The notes under the pieces are model-generated. The model did no database searches and was not told the DNA's origin. It saw only the letters and a program-made list of their open reading frames with translations. Position numbers and translations under genes: made by a program. A stretch of DNA of 9,576 bases from Thermoplasmatota archaeon (lineage in GTDB: Archaea > Thermoplasmatota > Thermoplasmata > Thermoplasmatales > Thermoplasmataceae): assembly GCA_023379355.1 (NCBI GenBank), contig JAMCUD010000105.1:1-9576 (forward strand). Reading direction: 5' to 3'. This document shows, piece by piece, positions 1-5,243 of this stretch (position 1 is the first letter of the stretch; each line of letters starts with the position of its first letter).

Positions 1-82
1 GAAAAAAGGATTCCCTGTTCTCACTATTCTTAAGCAATTAACTCTAGGATGGCATATACTGAAGCATGATAAATTGATTTGC

Positions 83-103
83 CTCTGCCTCTCTTAGGCA
101 GAG
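83..103 (-). terminator. Candidate hairpin terminator after sfsA
   Basis: A perfect 8-bp inverted repeat (CTCTGCCT at 83-90, AGGCAGAG at 96-103) with a 5-base loop begins 7 bases beyond the sfsA stop codon. Read on the minus strand it is followed only by a modestly A/T-rich stretch, not a clean T-run. Read on the plus strand it is followed by ATTTTC. It could end sfsA transcription, end a gene entering from the left of the window, or be an mRNA 3'-end stabiliser. Archaeal termination relies mainly on T-rich tracts, so the functional call is tentative; the hairpin itself is certain. Confidence 0.35.
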
Positions 104-110
104 ATTTTCA

Positions 111-800
111 TTACCGTGGGGAAATACTCATTTCACCCATGTAAAGCACTTCATTTCCATTGATCCCGAACTTGAAAACTTTAACTCTGACGCCATTTTC
201 CAGGCAAGTGTAAAATAATCTGCTGAACTCAGGGTCAGTTTTACTGTTTGGTCTGAAAATGCTGGGATCTGGATTGAAAAAAAGGACAATCAACAGCGCA
301 TTCTCATGCCTGGCCTTAGTTTCAAGCAGGACCCTGAGATGTTCTGACCCTCTTTTGGTTGGAGCATCAGGGAATGTCGCATACCCATCTTCAAAAAGAG
401 TGCCCCCTTTGATCTCAACAAATATGTCTCTGCATTTGAAGTCAATTCTGTGGTTACCGTATTTTACCTCATTCCTGCATTCATGGTCCAGAAATTTTGA
501 AGCAATGGAGTTGTGGAATCTGGTGTCGGTAAGAACCCACTGTCCCTGGTAAAAGGCGGCAGTTATGGAATATTCTGTCTTGGCACCGATGGAATCCCTG
601 AAAAGAACCAGGTTTCCAGGATAAATAAGTTCCTTCAGCCGTCCTGGGTCGTGTAGATGGCAGATCACAGTTCTGTTGCGGTAAGAAACATAAACCAGAA
701 AACGGTTTGGCCTTGTTAAAACAGTACCTTCATAGTATTCTCCTGGGATTTTGAGTACTGTAGTTCCAACCGAAACATCAACCAACGGCCAATCTGCCAT
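111..800 (-). CDS. sfsA: SfsA family protein (PD-(D/E)XK nuclease-like fold)
   Basis: A 229-residue protein of the SfsA ('sugar fermentation stimulation protein A') family, about the usual length. The N-terminal half carries the family's NRF (32-34) and HDPGRL (50-55) motifs, in a small OB-like nucleic-acid-binding domain. The C-terminal half has the nuclease-like core: D120, then EIK (E129, K131), then FPDAPTKRG (143-151), the strongest family signature. Bacterial members were first described as affecting sugar gene expression and binding DNA; the fold suggests a nuclease, but the cellular role is unsettled. One small deviation is HNS at 96-98, where many members have PN. The start at 800 is the only ATG near the expected N-terminus, and a box A at 821-827 fits a leaderless transcript starting at this codon. 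It diverges from the DsrE-like gene with 90 bases between them. The family call is firm; the function is not. Confidence 0.93.
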   Translation of the reverse strand: MADWPLVDVSVGTTVLKIPGEYYEGTVLTRPNRFLVYVSYRNRTVICHLHDPGRLKELIYPGNLVLFRDSIGAKTEYSITAAFYQGQWVLTDTRFHNSIASKFLDHECRNEVKYGNHRIDFKCRDIFVEIKGGTLFEDGYATFPDAPTKRGSEHLRVLLETKARHENALLIVLFFNPDPSIFRPNSKTDPEFSRLFYTCLENGVRVKVFKFGINGNEVLYMGEMSISPR

Positions 801-820
801 ACAGGGTTATTCACCACAGG

Positions 821-827
821 TTTAAAA
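821..827 (-). promoter_or_regulatory. Box A (TATA) of sfsA
   Basis: TTTTAAA on the minus strand is centred about 24-25 bases upstream of the sfsA start codon (first base 800). Archaeal box A elements lie about 26 bases before the transcription start, so the mRNA would begin at or almost at the ATG (leaderless). Placement is by pattern only. Confidence 0.5.
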
Positions 828-858
828 CACTGACATTAATTTTTTGAAATTCAATTGA

Positions 859-867
859 TAAATATTA
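859..867 (+). promoter_or_regulatory. Box A (TATA) of the DsrE-like gene
   Basis: TAAATATTA is centred at 863, 28 bases before the ATG at 891, which predicts a leaderless transcript. No Shine-Dalgarno-like purine run lies at a useful distance before this ATG (the intervening bases include CTCTTAACTT), consistent with leaderless initiation. The element lies back to back with the sfsA box A, with about 30 bases between them. Confidence 0.55.
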
Positions 868-890
868 ATACGGAGTCAGACTCTTAACTT

Positions 891-1235
891 ATGTCTGATA
901 AAGCACTCATCATCATATCTTCGGGTAGTGAAGCAGAGGGAAAAGCAGTATCGGGTATGCTGCTGGCATTGAATATGAAGAAGTACAAACTTCTTTCGGA
1001 TGTAAAACTTATTTTTTTCGGGCCAAGTGAGAAAGCCATTGCTGAGGGTAACAGGGAATTCATGGATGTTATAACACAGCTTCAGGAGGCAGGTATAATC
1101 CCTGTAGCCTGTTCACGCATAGCGGATCGTGATAAACTGACCGAAAAGATTACAGAATTAAAGATAGAATTAAGCCCAGTTGGGCCAATAATTGCCAGCT
1201 GCATGAAAGAAGGTTACCAGGTTTTATCATTTTAG
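891..1235 (+). CDS. DsrE/DsrF-like family protein
   Basis: A 114-residue single-domain protein with the DsrE/F fold pattern. It has an N-terminal strand (KALIIISSGS, 4-13), a helix that would handle a peer subunit, a second strand running into a glycine-proline turn (KLIFFGPS, 39-46), then LQEAGIIPVACSRIAD (64-79) and a C-terminal GYQVLSF. Two cysteines are present: C74, at the position where DsrE-like and TusD-like proteins usually carry the persulfide-handling cysteine, and C104 near the C-terminus. Characterised family members relay sulfane sulfur in dissimilatory sulfur oxidation or tRNA thiolation, usually as multimers; many archaeal members are uncharacterised. Only 12 bases separate it from the next gene, so the two are probably cotranscribed from the box A at 859-867. 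The family call is good; the sulfur-relay role is inferred from C74. Confidence 0.8.
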   Translation: MSDKALIIISSGSEAEGKAVSGMLLALNMKKYKLLSDVKLIFFGPSEKAIAEGNREFMDVITQLQEAGIIPVACSRIADRDKLTEKITELKIELSPVGPIIASCMKEGYQVLSF

Positions 1236-1247
1236 GGGATTTTAACA

Positions 1248-1832
1248 ATGAAATCAGAAATCATAAAGTCTGGGAGATACAAGGGCAAGGTGAGTCTCTT
1301 TCTTGACATGGCAGAACTTAAAACCGGGGACGACATAGACGAATCATTGCTTTCTTCAGTTTCAGACAGATTATCCAGGATAAAGGTCAGGGAAAGTGAT
1401 GATAATTTTGTTTTCATTTTCGGGGACGATCCATTCCGGTATCAGGGGATATCAGCTTTTAAGGAGTTTCTCAAAGGAGTTGCAGATTTCAAATTCAAGC
1501 TTTTTGCAGTAACACCGGGAAACATTATGCCGCAGAGTTCGTTTGCAGAAACTTTTGCGCATATTGAACTGCACCCTGACTATGCAAGGGCTAAGCATTT
1601 CTATGAAAGAGGTGTTCTGGAATCATACAGTAAATATGATTCATACGCTGTTTTCAGATTCAACCATGGAGACATGAAGGAGATGGTGGCAAGATTCATT
1701 AAGGATTTCGGACTGAACGAGATGGAAAAGTTCATGGTTCTTAGCAGAAAATTCACATATACACAGATGGATATAGCAAAATATCTGGCATCGGAGGGTA
1801 TAAAAAACGTAAATTACCAGTTTGAAAGTTAA
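1248..1832 (+). CDS. Uncharacterised cysteine-free protein, possibly a degenerate radical-SAM fold
   Basis: I do not recognise this 194-residue protein with certainty. It contains no cysteine and has no signal peptide or membrane segment. Its layout resembles small radical-SAM enzymes of the QueE/NrdG type. GKVSLFLDMAEL (13-24) sits where they have a strand leading into the GCNLxCxxC cluster motif. FVFIFGDDPF (54-63) sits where they have the GGEP SAM-binding motif. FKLFAVTPGNI (83-93), HIELHPDY (105-112) and SYAVFRFNHGDMKEMVARFI (132-151) look like later strands and helices of the partial barrel. All cluster ligands are missing, so if the resemblance is real it cannot be a classical radical-SAM enzyme. 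It is the second gene of a likely operon with the DsrE-like protein. The 12-base spacer contains only a weak purine stretch (AGGGGAT) for ribosome binding. It converges on kbl, with a 53-base A/T-rich gap that probably holds both transcript ends. Confidence 0.75.
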   Translation: MKSEIIKSGRYKGKVSLFLDMAELKTGDDIDESLLSSVSDRLSRIKVRESDDNFVFIFGDDPFRYQGISAFKEFLKGVADFKFKLFAVTPGNIMPQSSFAETFAHIELHPDYARAKHFYERGVLESYSKYDSYAVFRFNHGDMKEMVARFIKDFGLNEMEKFMVLSRKFTYTQMDIAKYLASEGIKNVNYQFES

Positions 1833-1885
1833 TTATAAATTAAAAATGGTGTGTTTATAACAGTGAAGATTGTTCAACACAGGAC

Positions 1886-3067
1886 TCACAATATTTTAAG
1901 CTTTTTTCCAGCACTTTCAAAGGCACCTATTGCAGTTTTTATATCACTGCTGCTGTGAAGAGCTGAGGGCATTATCCTTATCCTTGCTGTTCCCAACTGT
2001 ACTGTTGGATATACAATTGGAGAGGCGAACAACTTTTCCTCATTGTAAAGCATTGTACTGAGTTCAAGGGCTTTTTTCTCATTTCCAACAATGACAGGCG
2101 TAATCGGTGTTTTGCTGTTTCCTGTGTTGTATCCGAGATCGCGAAGTCCTTTCTTGAGATCCTCTGAATTTTTCCAGAGTTTTTTGAGCAGGCTGTCATC
2201 CCTCTCCATAATTTCAATGGACTTCATAATGGCTGCAGCCTCCCCCGGGTTAAGGGCGCTGCTGAAAAGGAACGGACGGGCCCTCTGTTTCAGAAGGTCA
2301 ATGAGTTCATGTGAACCTGCAACGAAACCGCCCATTCCACCAAGTGCCTTTGAGAATGTCCCCATCTCCACATCAAGTTCCGATCCAACACCGAAATGAT
2401 CGGCAATGCCTCTTCCATGATCTCCCAGAACTCCCTCACCATGTGCATCGTCCACATAACTCATTGTGTCATATCTCTGCGCAAGATCCACAATTTCCTT
2501 CAGAGGAGCAATATCGCCATCCATGGAGAATACTCCGTCGGTGATGACCAGAGATCGTTTACCCTCCTTTCTGTGATCCTTTAACTGCTTTTCAAGATCA
2601 GAAGTATCCATATGCTTGAATACCACTCTTTTCGCAGAGCTCAGCCTCACTCCATCTATGATGCTTGCATGGTTAAGTTCTTCGCTGAAAACAACATCAT
2701 CTTTTCCAACCAGTACTGGGATGGTTCCGGAATTTGCAAGCAGCCCCCCCTGATAGACAAGTGAATCTTCCATATGCTTGAATTTTGCAACTTTCTCTTC
2801 CAGTTTAATATGTAGCTCATCAGAACCGGCAATGGATCTCACTGCCCCGGCTCCAACCCCATACTCCTCTATGGCTTCAATTGCAGCTTTTTTGACTTCA
2901 GGATTGTTTGCCAGTCCAAGATAGTTATTGGAGCACATATTCAGCACCGTTCTTCCGTCTATCTTAACCCATGCTCCCTGGGGACTCTGTAAAATTCTTA
3001 TTGGTATGTACCTGCCATTCTCCTTGAGATTTTCTATCTCACTTTTAATCCAGCCCATTCCTGACAT
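1886..3067 (-). CDS. kbl: Glycine C-acetyltransferase (2-amino-3-ketobutyrate CoA ligase)
   Basis: A 393-residue pyridoxal-phosphate enzyme of the alpha-oxoamine synthase family, cytosolic. It cleaves 2-amino-3-ketobutyrate with CoA to glycine and acetyl-CoA, the second step of threonine breakdown. Visible family marks are CSNNYLGLAN (45-54), LNHASIIDGVRL (131-142), TDGVFSMDGDIAPL (176-189), VDDAHGEGVLG (205-215) with the PLP-contacting Asp207 and His209, and FSKALGG (238-244) with K240 as the Schiff-base lysine. Length matches the E. coli enzyme (about 398). Related 8-amino-7-oxononanoate and 5-aminolevulinate synthases share these motifs, but the tdh neighbour favours Kbl. An upstream ATG at 3088 lies only about 14 bases from the box A (3099-3105), too close to be transcribed, so I start at 3067; an ATG at 3058 is equally possible. 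It is divergent from the mini-protein and tdh. Confidence 0.92.
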   Translation of the reverse strand: MSGMGWIKSEIENLKENGRYIPIRILQSPQGAWVKIDGRTVLNMCSNNYLGLANNPEVKKAAIEAIEEYGVGAGAVRSIAGSDELHIKLEEKVAKFKHMEDSLVYQGGLLANSGTIPVLVGKDDVVFSEELNHASIIDGVRLSSAKRVVFKHMDTSDLEKQLKDHRKEGKRSLVITDGVFSMDGDIAPLKEIVDLAQRYDTMSYVDDAHGEGVLGDHGRGIADHFGVGSELDVEMGTFSKALGGMGGFVAGSHELIDLLKQRARPFLFSSALNPGEAAAIMKSIEIMERDDSLLKKLWKNSEDLKKGLRDLGYNTGNSKTPITPVIVGNEKKALELSTMLYNEEKLFASPIVYPTVQLGTARIRIMPSALHSSSDIKTAIGAFESAGKKLKIL

Positions 3068-3098
3068 GATTATGCACTGAAAAGTCATGGAAAGTTTT

Positions 3099-3105
3099 CA
3101 TATAA
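3099..3105 (-). promoter_or_regulatory. Box A (TATA) of kbl
   Basis: TTATATG on the minus strand, preceded by CCC, predicts a transcription start near 3076. This gives a leader of roughly 9 bases to the ATG at 3067 or 18 bases to that at 3058, and excludes the ATG at 3088. No strong Shine-Dalgarno sequence is visible in that leader. Confidence 0.45.
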
Positions 3106-3295
3106 GGGTGATCCAGAATAAAAATTTCAAGTTAGAAATAAGATGACAGTTGCCTTAGTTACCTAACACTGGTTTAATTCTCAATTCTGCTTCCATCATG
3201 GCATGCTAAAAGAGGCCGTATATTGGGATTAAAAGATCAAAGAGTCCCTTCCAAGCCTCGGTAAACCTAATAAAGGTATAAAACGTAAACCAAGA

Positions 3296-3439
3296 ATGTG
3301 TGAAAAGTGCATGTCACGTAATGAGTGTGATTGCCTTTGCGAATTTGATCCGGTAAGAATGAATAATTATGAATACGCTGTAAACCGCTGTCCATTCTGT
3401 GCCCACATTGAAAGGGGAAGTATCCGGGACGAGGCATGA
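3296..3439 (+). CDS. Small cysteine-rich protein, putative zinc-binding
   Basis: A 47-residue reading frame with seven cysteines and one nearby histidine. It has CxxC at 2-5, a CxCxC cluster at 11-15, and CPFCAH at 32-37. The two CxxC-type knuckles about 30 residues apart are typical of small zinc ribbons; the middle CxCxC could bind extra metal or form disulfides. Such cysteine density is unlikely in a random frame, which is why I call it coding. The frame stays open upstream to 3233 but offers no other ATG, GTG or TTG. A possible box A (CTAATAAA, 3267-3274) is about 25 bases before the ATG, fitting leaderless expression; an alternative TATAAAA at 3277-3283 would be too close. It lies between kbl and tdh, on the tdh strand, 90 bases before tdh, which has its own candidate promoter. 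No specific family is recognised. Confidence 0.62.
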   Translation: MCEKCMSRNECDCLCEFDPVRMNNYEYAVNRCPFCAHIERGSIRDEA

Positions 3440-3493
3440 CACTTTCCTAAATCCAATGTGATCTCAGAGGAAGGTTTTTCTGCACCCCAGTAG

Positions 3494-3502
3494 TTTTTTA
3501 TT
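3494..3502 (+). promoter_or_regulatory. Box A (TATA) of tdh
   Basis: TTTTTTATT is centred about 32 bases before the tdh ATG, predicting transcription from about 3524 with a very short leader. The same T-rich tract, together with GGTTTTTC at 3473-3480, could also serve as terminator for the mini-protein transcript. Confidence 0.45.
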
Positions 3503-3529
3503 CACTGGAACGATTATCAGTGGACCTTT

Positions 3530-4471
3530 ATGGGAACTATTCTTATAACCGGAGGTTTGGGTCAGATTGGAACTGAACTTTCGGAACGCCTTATATCCAA
3601 GTACGGCAGTGACAGGGTTCTGGTTTCAGATATTAAAAATAAAGCATCTGGTGACATACGCTACACGGATCTTGACGTTTCGGATCTAACTAAAATTAGG
3701 AAAGTCATTAAGGAAAATGATGTTACAGATATTTTTCATCTGGCTGCAATTTTATCTGCAACCGGAGAAAAAGATCCTTTCATGACATTCAACGTTAACC
3801 TACTGGGAACACAGAATATATACGCTGCAGCAAAGGAGTTCAATTTAGATAAACTGTTCATTCCCAGTACAATAGGTGTTTACGGGCCAACCACTCCCAA
3901 GGATATGGTCCAGGAAGATACGGTGATCAGGCCGGCAACCATGTATGGAATAACAAAGATATCGGTAGAGATGCTTGGAGAATATTATTCAAAAAAATTT
4001 GGGATGGATGTAAGGGGGCTGAGATTCCCGGGTCTCATAAGCTATAAATTTCCACCAACAGCTGGTACAACGGACTATGCTGTTGATATGATAATACACG
4101 CGGTAAGAGGAGAGGATTACCGGTGCTATTTAAGACAGGACACTGAAATGCCCATGATGTATATGACTGATGCACTGGAAGCGGTTATTGATCTTTACGA
4201 AGCTCCAAGAAATAATCTCACTAGATTTACGGATTATAATGTCGGATCATACAGTATAACTCCGGCCTCCCTGCACGAAGAGATCAAAAGGTATTACCCG
4301 GAATTCAAGGTCGAATATAAGCCAGATTACAGGCAGGATATAGCAGATGGATGGCCCCATTCTGTTAACTTCAGCAGGGCACAGACAGACTGGAAGTTCA
4401 ATCCAAAATATGATCTCCAATTGACAGTAAAAGATATGGTATTCAATCTGAAGCAGAAGTTAATGGTCTAG
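3530..4471 (+). CDS. tdh: L-threonine 3-dehydrogenase, SDR (epimerase-like) type
   Basis: A 313-residue extended short-chain dehydrogenase that oxidises L-threonine to 2-amino-3-ketobutyrate with NAD+, the substrate of the neighbouring Kbl. The Rossmann motif GGLGQIG spans 8-14, and D34 ends the second strand, as expected for NAD rather than NADP preference. The active site shows S113/T114 (PSTIGVYGP, 112-120) and the YxxxK pair Y139/K143 (YGITK). HLAAILSATGE (70-80), RFPGLIS (165-171), PPTAGTTDYAVDM (175-187) and DGWPHS (273-278) distinguish this threonine dehydrogenase group from UDP-sugar epimerases. The group includes the structurally known Thermoplasma volcanium enzyme and differs from the zinc-dependent medium-chain Tdh of E. 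coli. The start puts the glycine motif at residue 8, as is normal. It ends tail to tail with sufR, sharing a CTAG. Identification is strong. Confidence 0.94.
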   Translation: MGTILITGGLGQIGTELSERLISKYGSDRVLVSDIKNKASGDIRYTDLDVSDLTKIRKVIKENDVTDIFHLAAILSATGEKDPFMTFNVNLLGTQNIYAAAKEFNLDKLFIPSTIGVYGPTTPKDMVQEDTVIRPATMYGITKISVEMLGEYYSKKFGMDVRGLRFPGLISYKFPPTAGTTDYAVDMIIHAVRGEDYRCYLRQDTEMPMMYMTDALEAVIDLYEAPRNNLTRFTDYNVGSYSITPASLHEEIKRYYPEFKVEYKPDYRQDIADGWPHSVNFSRAQTDWKFNPKYDLQLTVKDMVFNLKQKLMV

Positions 4472-5142
4472 ACAGAAATTTCAACAACACATTTCTTCCC
4501 CCCATCGGAAAATTTTTCCTTTATGGAGAAGTTTGTGTCCAGGGAACTGCTTATCATATCTGAACCAAGAGTTCCACAGATGATTTTTTTGTTTGTTTTT
4601 GCCAGTTCGTAAAAAATGCAATTGTGTCTAACAATCCTAACAGAATCCGGGGTTTTTTCCAGCCGTGCGTAATAACCAAGACGGTTTAGAATACCCACAA
4701 AATCTTCAAGCTTCTGGATTTTTTCACTTCTTGACATTGAACTTACAATGCCACCATCTTTCCATCCTGCCTCACTAATGAGCCGATCTGCAACCTTTGC
4801 AAGAATAACATTGACCTTTTCCTTTCCAATCTCTTTCTCCAGGGTATCCACAAGCAAAGATGCAAAAGCTACATATTTCTTGGGAAATAGTTCAATTCCC
4901 CTGTCAGTGATCTCATAAAATTTACTTGGTCTGCCTCTGCCATCTCCCCTGAAATATGAACGGACATATCCTTTCATCTCCAGGTAACCCATATGTTCCT
5001 TGACCGCAGTCTTGTTAATCTTCAAAATTTCGGAGAGTTCAGCAGTGCTTTTCTCAGAATAGCTGAGCTCTTTCAGGATATTCTCTTTCACCCTTCCGAG
5101 CATCCCTATGATATCGCTATTCTCAGATATTGATTCAACCAT
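4468..5142 (-). CDS. sufR: SufR-type Fe-S-sensing transcriptional regulator
   Basis: A 224-residue winged-helix regulator. The N-terminal domain has a helix-turn-helix (STAELSEILKINKTAVKEHM, 32-51) and a basic wing (RGDGRGRPSKFYEIT, 65-79). The C-terminal half carries the SufR-type ligand pattern HNCIFYELA (C175), IICGTL (C189) and GGKKC (C218), that is C-x13-C-x28-C, a three-cysteine set like that of actinobacterial SufR rather than the four of cyanobacterial SufR. In bacteria SufR holds a cluster and represses the suf operon until the cluster is lost or oxidised. Here the gene diverges directly from sufCBDS. The frame extends to an ATG at 5244, but the start at 5142 is far better: the extension lies across the promoter region, and a TATATATA box 25-32 bases upstream of 5142 predicts a leaderless message. 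It overlaps tdh by four bases at the 3' end. Confidence 0.88.
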   Translation of the reverse strand: MVESISENSDIIGMLGRVKENILKELSYSEKSTAELSEILKINKTAVKEHMGYLEMKGYVRSYFRGDGRGRPSKFYEITDRGIELFPKKYVAFASLLVDTLEKEIGKEKVNVILAKVADRLISEAGWKDGGIVSSMSRSEKIQKLEDFVGILNRLGYYARLEKTPDSVRIVRHNCIFYELAKTNKKIICGTLGSDMISSSLDTNFSIKEKFSDGGKKCVVEISV

Positions 5143-5166
5143 TACAACATAATAATGAAAAGCAGC

Positions 5167-5174
5167 TATATATA
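5167..5174 (-). promoter_or_regulatory. Box A (TATA) of sufR
   Basis: TATATATA is centred 28-29 bases upstream of the sufR ATG (first base 5142). On the minus strand it is preceded by the purine-rich CTAAAG, a reasonable BRE (TFB recognition element). Predicted transcription begins within a few bases of the start codon. The element lies 10 bases outside the left arm of the nearby dyad, so SufR bound there might affect its own promoter less directly than that of sufC. Confidence 0.65.
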
Positions 5175-5183
5175 CTTTAGTCA

Positions 5184-5209
5184 ATTTAGACACAAGAAAG
5201 TGTTTAAAT
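5184..5209. promoter_or_regulatory. Candidate SufR operator (26-bp dyad)
   Basis: An inverted repeat has left arm ATTTAGACAC (5184-5193), spacer AAGAAA, and right arm GTGTTTAAAT (5200-5209). Nine of ten positions pair, the exception being 5189/5204. Its core ACAC-N6-GTGT resembles described bacterial SufR sites: CAAC-N6-GTTG in cyanobacteria and ACACT-N5-TGTGA in Mycobacterium tuberculosis, both from memory. The right arm covers the sufC BRE and box A, so a bound dimer would block TBP/TFB. The dyad is seen directly; SufR binding is inferred from position and form. Confidence 0.6.
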
Positions 5210-5210
5210 A
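5203..5210 (+). promoter_or_regulatory. Box A (TATA) of the sufCBDS operon
   Basis: TTTAAATA, preceded by the purine-rich AAAGTG as a likely BRE, predicts a transcription start near 5233. That leaves a leader of about 10 bases before the sufC ATG at 5244 and rules out the in-frame ATG at 5217, which would lie upstream of the transcript. The box overlaps the right arm of the dyad. Confidence 0.68.
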
Positions 5211-5243
5211 CAGAAAATGTATAGGGTAGTGGTGTCGGAATCA

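Noticed and set aside
2..97. Open frame entering from the left edge and ending in TAG at 95-97
   Set aside because: About 31 codons with no recognisable family motif, and the stop falls within the hairpin loop and arm. It could be the tail of a gene, but there is too little to support it.
259..552. Plus-strand frame inside sfsA
   Set aside because: Antisense shadow of a well-supported SfsA gene; its translation has no family features.
3068..3088. Upstream ATG extension of kbl (start at 3088)
   Set aside because: Only about 14 bases from the box A, so it would not be transcribed. The extra residues do not resemble the family N-terminus.
3140..3170. GTTA-CC-TAAC mini-palindrome in the kbl/mini-protein intergenic region
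   Set aside because: Arms of only four bases; common by chance in A/T-rich spacers.
3503..3522. Short inverted repeat CACTG/CAGTG before tdh
   Set aside because: A 5-bp stem with a 10-base loop is expected by chance; position between box A and ATG is suggestive but not enough.
5217..5243. Upstream 9-residue extension of sufC (ATG at 5217)
   Set aside because: It lies about 10 bases from the sufC box A, before the predicted transcription start; the family N-terminus fits ATG 5244.
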